Positions 9,108-19,434 of a stretch of DNA of 58,600 nucleotides are shown here, piece after piece. The notes beneath the pieces are model-generated. The model saw only the letters and a program-made list of their open reading frames with translations, did not search any database and was not told the origin of the DNA. The translations under genes were made by a program, and so were the position numbers. Numbering within the stretch: the stretch's first letter is position 1; each line of letters opens with the position of its first letter. The DNA comes from Gemmatimonadota bacterium (GTDB taxonomy: Bacteria > Gemmatimonadota > Gemmatimonadetes > Gemmatimonadales > GWC2-71-9), in assembly GCA_025350665.1 (NCBI GenBank), contig JANXXJ010000293.1, forward strand, positions 1-58,600, given 5' to 3'.

Positions 9108-10382
9108 GTGACTGGCAAGATGGGACGCCTTTCGGTCATGATGTTTCTCCAGTACGCCGTGTGGGGCGCCTGGCTGCCCTTGGCGGGTCGATACCTGTCG
9201 GCGCCGGCGCAAAATGGCGGGCTGGGGTTTTCCGGGGGCCAGATCGGGCTGATTCTGGGCCTGGCCGGATCCATCGGCGCCATCGCCTCGCCGTTCATTG
9301 CCGGCCAGCTGGCTGATCGGTACTTCAACACCGAACGGTTCCTGGGTTTGCTGCTTGCGATCGGTGGGGTGATCAAGTGGGTGACCGCAGGCCAAACCGG
9401 TTTCCAGGCGTGGCTCTACCTCTCGATTCTGTACAGCGTCGTTTACATGCCGACCCTTGCGCTCTCGAATTCGATGGCGTTTGCCCACCTCGACAACCGG
9501 GACCAGCAGTTTCCCAGGGTCCGGGTCTGGGGCACGATCGGTTGGATTGCGGCCAGCTGGATCTTTCCGATGCTCTACCTGCAGAGCCAGCTTCACGTTC
9601 AGTGGATGCCGCCGTTCCTCGTGGGCCCTGAAAAAGCAAACGTCACGGCCCATCTGGCGGATTCCCTGCGCTTTTCCGCGATGATTTCGTGGGGTTACGC
9701 GATCTTCTGCCTCTTCCTCCCGAAGACGCCGCCCAAACGGGACGCGGTGGAAAAGCTGGCATTCGCCAAGGCCTTTCGCCTGTTGAGAGAACCGTCGTTT
9801 GCGGTACTGGTCGCGGCGAGTCTGCCGATCAGCATCATCCATCAGATCTATTTCATACAGACGCCGCCGTTCCTGTCGCACCTCGGTCTGCTGGACAGCC
9901 AGATCGGACCGGCTATGACTATCGGACAATTCAGCGAAATCGCTGTCATGGGAATGCTGGGGTGGATGCTGACCCGCTTCGGCTTCAGGACGGTTATCAC
10001 CCTCGGTGCCTTCGCCTATTTCGCGCGGTACTTCCTGTGGAGCCTGCCGGGCCTGCCTCCGTCAGTCCAGGTGATGACGCAGGCGCTCCACGGGATCTGT
10101 TACGCCTGTTTCTTCGCCGGTGCCTTCATCTATGCGGACCGGATCGCTCCACCAGACATTCGGAACTCGGTCCAGACGGTCTTCGGCATCATCATTCTTG
10201 GAGGAGGACCGGTACTCGGTGGGGTCCTCTCCGGCTGGCTCGCGGACCACTATGCGATGTCAGCCGGCGGAGTCGATTTTGCCGCGCTGTGGCGGGTTAC
10301 CGCCCTGATTGGGCTTGCGACCGCGGTGTTGTTCTACCTCTTCTTTCGCGAACGTCGACCAGCACCGGAGTCCACGGCGTAG
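9108..10382 (+). CDS. MFS permease, nucleoside:H+ symporter (NupG)-like
   Basis: This 424-residue membrane protein has about 12 hydrophobic segments. GTG 9108 lies 6 bases after GGAGG; an upstream TTG (9102) is too close to that site. The N-terminal LSVMMFLQYAVWGAWLPL and the loop DRYFNTER resemble the NupG/nucleoside H+ symporter group, whose environmental members often import sugars or glycoside products. It follows an oxidoreductase gene and precedes a TonB receptor, which supports a role as the inner-membrane step of one uptake route. The substrate is unknown. Confidence 0.85.
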   Translation: MTGKMGRLSVMMFLQYAVWGAWLPLAGRYLSAPAQNGGLGFSGGQIGLILGLAGSIGAIASPFIAGQLADRYFNTERFLGLLLAIGGVIKWVTAGQTGFQAWLYLSILYSVVYMPTLALSNSMAFAHLDNRDQQFPRVRVWGTIGWIAASWIFPMLYLQSQLHVQWMPPFLVGPEKANVTAHLADSLRFSAMISWGYAIFCLFLPKTPPKRDAVEKLAFAKAFRLLREPSFAVLVAASLPISIIHQIYFIQTPPFLSHLGLLDSQIGPAMTIGQFSEIAVMGMLGWMLTRFGFRTVITLGAFAYFARYFLWSLPGLPPSVQVMTQALHGICYACFFAGAFIYADRIAPPDIRNSVQTVFGIIILGGGPVLGGVLSGWLADHYAMSAGGVDFAALWRVTALIGLATAVLFYLFFRERRPAPESTA

Positions 10383-10422
10383 CCGCCGAGGGTTCCCCCG
10401 GTACTGGTTTACCTTTACGACA

Positions 10423-12633
10423 GTGCCGAATTTCTTGCGGTGGCTCGAATTCGTCCGGCATGTCCGGGCCAGATCGGTGGTCGGCCTGTGGAGGGTCGGC
10501 GTCGTTCTGGCGGTCGTCGGTGCCCGCCCCCTGGCAGGCCAGGCTCCATCGGGGACCCTCGTGGTCACCGTCCGGCGAGAGGATTCGACCCTTCTCCGCG
10601 GTGCCATCGTGCGTGCCGACCGGATCGGGGCGACCACGGATGCGGCGGGCTTGGCCCGTCTCGAGCTCCCCGCTCGCCTGGTTACGGTGACCGCATCCCA
10701 TCCCGGCTATGTGCCGAGGATCTTCGAGATCACGATCTTGCCGGGGCTCTCGCAGCGGTTTGATCTCCTGCTCGAGCGGGAGACCGCGCTGACCCGGCGG
10801 GTCTACACGGGTCGGACGATCGACAGCACCGGCGGCTCCTCGCGGCAGGTCCTGACGCTCGGTTCCGACGATCTCGATCTCGCGATTCAGCAACATCCCG
10901 CCGACCTGACCCGCCTCATCCCGGCAGAGTGGGGGGTCCGGGCCCAGCAGCAGGCCGGTGCCCTCGACGGGACCCAACTGCGGCTCGATGGCCTGCGAGG
11001 CCAGTACACCGGCATTCTGGTTGACGGCCTGCCCCTGCTCGGCCAGCAACCCGGCGCTTTCGGGCCGTTGCATCTCGGATCCTTCGAATTCAGCCAGGCC
11101 GAACTGTTGCCCGGAGCGGCCGCCGCACTGTATGGCCCTGCGGCAGCCTCCGGCGTGATCAATCTGATTTCACGCCGTCCGGAGCGCGATCAGGCTCGCC
11201 TTGGGATCAACCAGTCGTCGGAAAAAGGCGGCGATGTGATGTTCTGGGGCGGGCGTCGCCAATCGGCCACGTTGAGCGGTTCATTGACGGCGAGCCTTCA
11301 CCAACAACGGCTGGTCGATTCCGATGACGATGGGTGGGGCGAGTTCCCGCGGGCGGTCGGATTCGCGATCCGGCCACGGGTGTTCGTCGAGCGACCCAAT
11401 GGTGATGCGCTGACGGGAACAGTGGGGTTTTCTTCTGAAGAGCGGGCCGGCGGATACCTCTCGACCAATGCCGCGACCGATCTCTATCGGGAGAAGCGCC
11501 AGGCCCAACAGGCGGACGGTGCGCTGACGGCCTCGAAGAACCTCGGTAGCGGATCCACACTCCGATTCAACTTGACCACGGTGATCCAGTCCAACACCCA
11601 CACCTTTGAGGACGTTCGGGAACGTGACCGCCGGTCCACGATCGCCACCGATATCGCCGTATCGCGGCCGATGGGCGACGCCCTCGTTGTCCTCGGCATC
11701 GGCTATTGGCGCTATGCGCTGCGCGAGCGCGACCTGCCTGGCTTCGACTACACGGCCAGTGTACCGGGAGCCTTCGCCGAGGTCTCCGTGGCAGTGAGTC
11801 CGACGGTCCGAGCCGTGGTGGCCGGCCGATGCGACGCCCACAACATCCACGGCCTGCAGTGCGTGCCCCGCCTCGACCTCCGATATCGCTCCGCAGGCGG
11901 AACAAGTATCTCGGCGTACGGGGGGCTGAGTTATACGTCTCCGACTCCATTGATCGATGAAGTCGAGACCCTCGGCCTCAGCGGCATCATTCCGGTCGGG
12001 CTCAAATCGGAGCGGGTCGGTTCTGCCGGCATCGTGGTGGATCACCAGGGGAGGCACTGGGATGTTCGGGTTGCCGGCGGATACGATCGCGTTGGACTGC
12101 CGCTCCGCCTGACCCCGATCGCCGGCGACACCATGCGGCTGCGGTTGATCAACGTGACTGAGCCGACCCGCGTTGTTTCCGCCTCGGTTGCCGTTGGCTA
12201 CCGGGCCGGGGGCGTGTCGCTCCGTTCATTCTATCGATTTCAGGATGCCACCGAGGGCGTTCCCGGAGCGACCGGCCGGCGCGAGTCCGACCTGACTCCC
12301 AAACACCAAATCGGTGGTTCGGTCAATTGGCGTGCGCCGGGTGGCGCGGGCACCGAGTTGCGATTCGAAGCGATCTACGTCGGCCGCCAATCTCTGGCCG
12401 ACAATCCGTTCCGCCCGCGAGCTCCGGCCTATCCGCTTGCTTCCGCCCTGGTGTCCCAGCGCTCCGGGCGGGCCCGGATCTATCTCAGTGCCGAAAACGT
12501 CTTCGATCGGAAATTGCGGGCGTACGAACCCGTTGTTCTCACGGTGCCAGCCGCGGCCGGCCGGCGAACCACGTCGCCGTGGATCCCGGTTCGGGGGCGC
12601 GAAATCAGCCTGGGAGCGCTGGTGGACTGGTAG
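10423..12633 (+). CDS. TonB-dependent outer-membrane receptor
   Basis: This protein has 736 residues from GTG 10423; GTG 10477 is an alternative and neither has a strong ribosome site. A signal peptide ends near RPLAGQ. A carboxypeptidase-regulatory-like beta-sandwich follows (about 45-125), then a plug domain with GTQLRLDGLRGQYTGILVDG and ALYGPAAASGVINLISRR, and a barrel of about 500 residues ending in an aromatic residue (ALVDW). A TonB box is not obvious. These receptors import oligosaccharides, siderophores or cobalamin; the neighbouring sugar genes favour a carbohydrate. Confidence 0.85.
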   Translation: MPNFLRWLEFVRHVRARSVVGLWRVGVVLAVVGARPLAGQAPSGTLVVTVRREDSTLLRGAIVRADRIGATTDAAGLARLELPARLVTVTASHPGYVPRIFEITILPGLSQRFDLLLERETALTRRVYTGRTIDSTGGSSRQVLTLGSDDLDLAIQQHPADLTRLIPAEWGVRAQQQAGALDGTQLRLDGLRGQYTGILVDGLPLLGQQPGAFGPLHLGSFEFSQAELLPGAAAALYGPAAASGVINLISRRPERDQARLGINQSSEKGGDVMFWGGRRQSATLSGSLTASLHQQRLVDSDDDGWGEFPRAVGFAIRPRVFVERPNGDALTGTVGFSSEERAGGYLSTNAATDLYREKRQAQQADGALTASKNLGSGSTLRFNLTTVIQSNTHTFEDVRERDRRSTIATDIAVSRPMGDALVVLGIGYWRYALRERDLPGFDYTASVPGAFAEVSVAVSPTVRAVVAGRCDAHNIHGLQCVPRLDLRYRSAGGTSISAYGGLSYTSPTPLIDEVETLGLSGIIPVGLKSERVGSAGIVVDHQGRHWDVRVAGGYDRVGLPLRLTPIAGDTMRLRLINVTEPTRVVSASVAVGYRAGGVSLRSFYRFQDATEGVPGATGRRESDLTPKHQIGGSVNWRAPGGAGTELRFEAIYVGRQSLADNPFRPRAPAYPLASALVSQRSGRARIYLSAENVFDRKLRAYEPVVLTVPAAAGRRTTSPWIPVRGREISLGALVDW

Positions 12634-12642
12634 GTCCCAAGC

Positions 12643-14610
12643 TCAGTCCTTCCGCTTCGCCAGCTCCTTCTTGGCTTCCGAATGACCCGCCTCAGCCGCC
12701 AATCGAAGCCATTTCATCCCGTCAGACTCGGATTTTCTGGTGCCCTTGCCGTCGAAGAACGCCCGCGCGATCCGGTACTGGCCCTCGGCACTGCTGGCGA
12801 CCGCCGCCTGCTGGTTCCAATGAAACGCCGCAGAGTCGTTCCGCGCCACGCCGCGCCCGCGGGCGTACATCTCTGCCAGCCGGAGCTGACTGTCCAGATC
12901 GCCTCCCGCCGCCGCCTTCTCGAACCACAATGCGGCGCGGACCGGATCACGTGCCGTGCCCAGGCCGTCATCCAGTCGCCTGCCGATGATCGGATAGGCT
13001 CGAGCCACCTTGGTTTCGGCGGCCTTGAGGTACATTTCGGTGGCGCGGCTCGGATCCCGGCTTTCGTATCGCTTTCCAAGCCACCACGCCGCTTCGCCGT
13101 CCCCGCTCCGTTCGGCCTGCTCGAAGAACTCCGTTGCCTTGACGGAGTCAGCGCCCACGCCGCGCCCGTCGCTGAGCAATTCTCCCGCGAGGCGTCCGGC
13201 CCTCGGGTTGCCACCCCGGGCCTCCTCGATGCACCTGACGACCGCCCGTTCCCAATCACGTTGCTCGTACAAGGCGGCGCATCCGACGAGCGGACCCGGT
13301 GTAGTGTCGGTGCCCGTCGAAACCGATGGCGGAACTGCCGCGACAATCCGGCCGCTCGTATCGCGTCCCGATCGGGGCAGCGTGGTTGGAGCCGCGATTC
13401 CGGGCCCGTCGCTGCGCGCGGCCGGTGGCGGAACCTTCATCTGAGGGGGTGGCGGTTGAACTGGCGGGAGCGGTGCGCTGATTCCGGCCGGGGTGGGCCA
13501 CCACGCGATCACGGCCCAGCCGGCGAGAAGACCGGCGGCCACGCTCCCCACCAGCCAGGGGATCCACCGCCGCCTCCGACTCGGCGGAGGATCGAGCTCT
13601 GGTGGATTCACGTAGCCCGGATCGAGAAGCGCCGTCGCGAATTCCCCGATGGTGTCGAACCGGTTCCGCGGCTGTTTCTGCAGGGCCCGATGCAGGGCAG
13701 CCACAATCGGAGCGGGCACGTTGTCGACCAACGAGGCGAGCGGTGGCGGCTGATCAAGCAACTGTTTGGCGATGATGGCTCGGGCAGTCTCGCCTTCGAA
13801 GGGTGCCCGGCCGGCCAGCATTTGATAGGCCACCACGGCCAGAGCATATTGGTCGCTGCGATGATCGATGTTCGATTCGCCGCTGGCCTGTTCCGGGCTC
13901 ATGTATTGCGGAGTCCCGACCACGACCCCGGTTCCCGTGAGATCCTTCTCGCCTGAATCGACCGCTTTGGCTATGCCGAAGTCCATCAGCCTGACCTGAC
14001 GGTCCTTGCCCTCCAGCATGATGTTCTCGGGCTTGATGTCCCGGTGCACCACATTCGCCTGGTGGGCCACTGCTAACGCCTGGGCGGCCTCGAGAACGAT
14101 CCGCTGCACTTCAGCGATGGGGAGGCGGCGCTGGCGCTGCAGAACGGCCTTGAGGCTCTCGCCTTCGATCAGGGGCATGAGGATGTAGCAAATGCCTTCA
14201 GACTCGCCGACATCGTATACCGGCACGATCGCGGGGTGGCGGAGTGCCGCGACCGACATGGCCTCGCGGCGAAACCGGGCCAGCAATGACGGGGTCACGA
14301 TCAGATCAGGCCGGAGCACTTTGATGGCCAGCTCCCGGTTCAATTTCCGGTCGTGAATCTGAAAGACCTCGGCGTAGCCTCCCCGACCGATCAGACCCAC
14401 CAGGTCGTAGTTCGGTCCCAGGGCTTTTCGGAGCCGCTCCGGTTGTCGCTCATAGCTGGCTGAAATCGCGCCACTCGCGGTACTCGCCTCGCCGATGATC
14501 TGGGTGTGGGTCGCGGAGCCGCATTGGGCGCAGTAGGCCGCGTCGTCAGGAAGTGGCGACTGACACGACGGGCAGGAGTGGCTGAATACGACGCGCGGAG
14601 GTTCGGACAT
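12643..14610 (-). CDS. Membrane Ser/Thr protein kinase with zinc ribbon and Sel1 repeats
   Basis: This 655-residue protein begins with a zinc ribbon (C13-x2-C16 and C27-x2-C30). A Hanks-type kinase domain follows at about 70-335, with GRGGYAEVF glycine loop, AIKVLRP lysine, HRDIKPENIM catalytic loop, DFGIAKA and MSPEQ. Next come a basic stretch, one transmembrane helix (WLVGSVAAGLLAGWAVIAWW), a proline-rich linker and about four or five Sel1-like repeats (ARGRGVARNDSAAFHW type) on the outside. The Sel1 repeats probably bind a periplasmic protein or cell-wall ligand. It lies 39 bases downstream of a paralogue with the same architecture; all catalytic residues are present. Confidence 0.92.
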   Translation of the reverse strand: MSEPPRVVFSHSCPSCQSPLPDDAAYCAQCGSATHTQIIGEASTASGAISASYERQPERLRKALGPNYDLVGLIGRGGYAEVFQIHDRKLNRELAIKVLRPDLIVTPSLLARFRREAMSVAALRHPAIVPVYDVGESEGICYILMPLIEGESLKAVLQRQRRLPIAEVQRIVLEAAQALAVAHQANVVHRDIKPENIMLEGKDRQVRLMDFGIAKAVDSGEKDLTGTGVVVGTPQYMSPEQASGESNIDHRSDQYALAVVAYQMLAGRAPFEGETARAIIAKQLLDQPPPLASLVDNVPAPIVAALHRALQKQPRNRFDTIGEFATALLDPGYVNPPELDPPPSRRRRWIPWLVGSVAAGLLAGWAVIAWWPTPAGISAPLPPVQPPPPQMKVPPPAARSDGPGIAAPTTLPRSGRDTSGRIVAAVPPSVSTGTDTTPGPLVGCAALYEQRDWERAVVRCIEEARGGNPRAGRLAGELLSDGRGVGADSVKATEFFEQAERSGDGEAAWWLGKRYESRDPSRATEMYLKAAETKVARAYPIIGRRLDDGLGTARDPVRAALWFEKAAAGGDLDSQLRLAEMYARGRGVARNDSAAFHWNQQAAVASSAEGQYRIARAFFDGKGTRKSESDGMKWLRLAAEAGHSEAKKELAKRKD

Positions 14611-14649
14611 GGACGGCAGGAGTGAATTTCACGCCCGGAGTAGGGCGGG

Positions 14650-16683
<2,034 letters not shown>

Positions 16684-16759
16684 GAGCGAAGTTTCCGCAG
16701 GAAGGTGAGCTACGGCAAGGGCAGCCCCGAACGGCGGCCGTGCCCCAATACCGGGTTGG

Positions 16760-16789
16760 TTGGCCTCAAACCGTTGCGTGGGTTATATT
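16760..16789 (+). promoter_or_regulatory. Candidate sigma-70 promoter of efp
   Basis: TTGGCC (16760-16765) and TATATT (16784-16789) are separated by 18 bases. This would give a leader of roughly 85 bases before the efp start. The rest of 16684-16880 shows no other gene. Confidence 0.4.
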
Positions 16790-16880
16790 TATGGGCTTCC
16801 ATGACACCGGGTCAAGGCGGCCGCCAGGCCCCAGGAAGGCCCGGCAAAAACACCACCAACGTCTCACAACGGTCAGCGGT

Positions 16881-17444
16881 ATGGCAATCATTGCAAGCAA
16901 TATGCGGCGGGGCATGGCGATCATGTTCAACGGGGATCCGTGCCGAGTGCTGGATTTTCATCATCACACGCCAGGCAATCTCCGGGCGCTGGTCCAGGCC
17001 AAGCTCCGGAAGCTCAAGACCGGAATCCAGTTCGAACACCGGTTTCGGGCCACGGACAGCCTCGAAATCGCAGACCTCGAGACCCACGAACTGGATTTCA
17101 TGTACAAGAGTGGGTCAACCTACCACTTCATGAACGCCGAGACGTTTGATCAGCTCGAAGTGGAGGGCGAAGACCTCGGCGACAATGCCAAATGGATGTC
17201 CGACGGCATGCGGATCATCGCCGAGTTCTACGAAGGGAGACCGATCGGGATTCAGATGCCGAACACCCTCACTCTCGAAGTCACGGACACGGCGCCGGTG
17301 ATGAAGACCGCGACCAAGACCGCGTCGACCAAGCCGGCGTTGCTCAACAATGGGATCACGGTCAATGTGCCTGAGTTTATCCAGACCGGCGAAAAGATCC
17401 GCGTCAGTCCCGAGACCGGAGACTACATCGATCGCGCCAAGTAA
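16881..17444 (+). CDS. efp: Elongation factor P, variant loop TPGNLRA
   Basis: EF-P binds between the P and E sites of the ribosome and relieves stalling at polyproline stretches. The 187-residue length and three-domain layout are normal, and the C-terminus ENIRVSPETGDY-like signature is present (KIRVSPETGDYIDRAK). Aligned by eye without gaps to the E. coli protein, the loop-tip lysine K34 (PGKG) is replaced by N33 in TPGNLRA; the nearest basic residue is R35. Neither EpmA-type lysine nor EarP-type arginine modification is therefore possible at that exact position. ATG 16881 has only a weak ribosome site. Two poly-Pro linker proteins nearby are plausible clients. Confidence 0.95.
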   Translation: MAIIASNMRRGMAIMFNGDPCRVLDFHHHTPGNLRALVQAKLRKLKTGIQFEHRFRATDSLEIADLETHELDFMYKSGSTYHFMNAETFDQLEVEGEDLGDNAKWMSDGMRIIAEFYEGRPIGIQMPNTLTLEVTDTAPVMKTATKTASTKPALLNNGITVNVPEFIQTGEKIRVSPETGDYIDRAK

Positions 17445-17465
17445 TCTGCGACGGTGGGAGAAAAG

Positions 17466-17498
17466 AAAGGGCTGATCGCTTGTCGATCGGCCCTTTTC
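17466..17498 (+). terminator. Rho-independent terminator after efp
   Basis: A 13-bp stem (17466-17478 with 17484-17496, one G-U pair) and a 5-base loop are followed by a short T-run. It lies 22 bases after the efp stop. Confidence 0.8.
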
Positions 17499-17565
17499 GT
17501 TCGGCGCGGCCCGACCCACAGCAGCCGACTCTGGCGACCGGCGCCAAAGGCGCTAGGATGATGGC

Positions 17566-18666
17566 ATGCTCTTCATTGCCTTGGCCCTCCAGGCCGCGGT
17601 CGGGCGGCCGGCGGCGCTGCGAGATTCGGTGCCGTTTGCCCGTCTGGTTGAGTCGCTGTCCGAATCGGGCGGCTACTTCGATTCCGACAATCTGATCTCC
17701 AACGAGTCGTCCTATCTCCATATCGCCGGCGCCCTCCGGACCCGCGCCGACAAGGGCGGAGCGTACATCGGCGTCGGCCCGGATCAGAACTTTTCGTACA
17801 TCGCGGCCGTCCGGCCGTCCATTGCATTCATCGTTGATCTGAGACGGGACAACCTCGTCCTGCACCTGCTCTACAAGAGCCTGTTCGAGATCTCCCGGAA
17901 CCGGCTCGAGTTCCTCTGCTTCCTGTTCGGTCGACCGGTTCCACCCGATCTGCCATCGTGGGATGGCCGTTCCCTCGCGGACCTGCTCGCCTACGTCGAT
18001 CGGGCCGCGCCGGATACCGCTCGCCACGCGAGAACCCAGGCCATCGTGTCTGACCGGATCAAGGCCTACGGACTAGGCCCGCGGTCGGTCGATTTTGGAA
18101 CCCTGAAACGGTTTCACGACGAGTTCGTGCGAGCCGGCCTTGCCCTGCGTTTCACCTCATACGGTCGAGGTCCCCGCTCCTACTACCCGACCATTCGGCA
18201 GCTGTATCTCGAACGTGATCTCGAAGGACGGGAAGCCAGCTACCTTGCCCAGGAAGATGATTTCCGCTACGTCCAGATGCTCGAACGCCGCGGCCGGGTC
18301 ATTCCGCTGGTCGGCGATTTCGGGGGCAGCCGAACCTTCAAGGGTATTGGCCGGTTTCTCGAGGACCGAGGCGACCGAATCAGTCTCTTCTATGCCTCGA
18401 ACGTGGAGTTCTACGTCTTCCGGCAGCAGGTGTTCCGACGGTATGCGGACAACCTCAAGGCGCTGCCGTGGTCGAGCAAGGCCCTGATTGCCAGAAGCTA
18501 CTTCGGCGGGGTCATGGGCCAACCGCATCCGCAGGCCCGTGCTGGCTACGCGAGCGTTCAGTTGCTGCAAAGTGCCGCCGGTTTCCTTCGGCAGGCCGCC
18601 AATCCGGACGGCGTATCGTATCGCGATCTCGTGGCCCGGAGCACCCTCGATCTGCCGCCCCCGTGA
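17566..18666 (+). CDS. Conserved protein, LIC_10091-like family
   Basis: This 366-residue protein starts at ATG 17566 after an AGGA ribosome site. It contains YIGVGPDQNFSYIAAVRP, FIVDLRRDN, a central charged region, and VIPLVGDFGGSRTFKGIGRFL followed by SLFYASNVEFYVF. These blocks match my recollection of the LIC_10091 family first named in Leptospira, which looks like a Rossmann or methyltransferase-like fold. The N-terminal hydrophobic stretch (LFIALALQAAVG) may be a signal peptide. No function is known to me. It ends directly against the convergent lepB gene. Confidence 0.7.
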   Translation: MLFIALALQAAVGRPAALRDSVPFARLVESLSESGGYFDSDNLISNESSYLHIAGALRTRADKGGAYIGVGPDQNFSYIAAVRPSIAFIVDLRRDNLVLHLLYKSLFEISRNRLEFLCFLFGRPVPPDLPSWDGRSLADLLAYVDRAAPDTARHARTQAIVSDRIKAYGLGPRSVDFGTLKRFHDEFVRAGLALRFTSYGRGPRSYYPTIRQLYLERDLEGREASYLAQEDDFRYVQMLERRGRVIPLVGDFGGSRTFKGIGRFLEDRGDRISLFYASNVEFYVFRQQVFRRYADNLKALPWSSKALIARSYFGGVMGQPHPQARAGYASVQLLQSAAGFLRQAANPDGVSYRDLVARSTLDLPPP

Positions 18667-19365
18667 CTACCGAGGCGCCGTAAACAGCCTCCGCCAACGG
18701 ATATTGGTGAGAAACGGTAGCGGCTTGTAGGTGTCGGCGTCGAAGCTGAAATACACCACCAGAGGCCGGCCCCGAACGTTGGCCCTCGGCAGGAACCCCC
18801 AGAAGCGACTGTCGTACGACTCCCGCCGATTGTCACCCATCATGAACAAGGAGTCCGGCGGAACGACAAGAGGCCCCCAATTGTCGGGGTCTGGCGAATA
18901 CGCCCCGCGGTCGGCCCGCCGCAGCCTCGGGGTTTGCCACTGCCGCATCTTGGCGGCGCCGGCGAGATCGGTTTCCATGTGCCGGTTGCCGGGCAGCACC
19001 CACGGCTCGTCCACCGCGGTCCCGTTGCGCTCGAGGACCCCATTGTGCATGGCGATGGTGTCGCCCGCGACACCGATCAGCCGCTTGACCACCTTGAGAC
19101 CCGCCTCTTCCACTGAATCAAAGACGAGAATGTCACCGCGCCGCGGCTCGCGAATCGCCGGCAGGCGCTTGCCGAGCAACGGTACTTCCGCTCCATAGAG
19201 CATCTTGTTGACGTAGAGGACATCGCCGATCAGCAGGGTGCCCTCCATGCTCGAGGAGGGGATCCGGAAAGCCTGCAGAATGAACGTGCTGAACGCGAAC
19301 CAGATGACCAGTGCGATGGTGATCGTCTTGGTCCAGTCCCAGATCCAGCGAGCGAGGGCGCGCAT
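18667..19365 (-). CDS. lepB: Signal peptidase I
   Basis: LepB cleaves Sec and Tat signal peptides at the outer face of the inner membrane. This 232-residue protein has one N-terminal transmembrane helix (TITIALVIWFAFSTFIL), the nucleophilic Ser39 in RIPSSSMEGTL, the general-base Lys94 in KVVKRLIGVAGD and the C-terminal MGDNRRESYDSRFWG box. All family boxes are intact. It follows the acyltransferase-like gene on the same strand with a 69-base gap. Confidence 0.96.
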   Translation of the reverse strand: MRALARWIWDWTKTITIALVIWFAFSTFILQAFRIPSSSMEGTLLIGDVLYVNKMLYGAEVPLLGKRLPAIREPRRGDILVFDSVEEAGLKVVKRLIGVAGDTIAMHNGVLERNGTAVDEPWVLPGNRHMETDLAGAAKMRQWQTPRLRRADRGAYSPDPDNWGPLVVPPDSLFMMGDNRRESYDSRFWGFLPRANVRGRPLVVYFSFDADTYKPLPFLTNIRWRRLFTAPR

Positions 19366-19434
19366 TCGTTGATCCGTCGGGTGGTGGGTCGGTGAACCCG
19401 TACGGCTGCGCCTGACGGAGGTTTCACCTCCTGC

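Noticed and set aside
7794-9929. Very long open frame (711 codons) on the minus strand
   Set aside because: It lies opposite the oxidoreductase and MFS genes, both of which have clear family motifs; its translation is Arg/Pro/His-rich without recognisable domains.
19417-19431. Small GGAGGT/ACCTCC hairpin upstream of lepB
   Set aside because: Only six pairs with a three-base loop; could arise by chance and is not placed at a clear transcript end.
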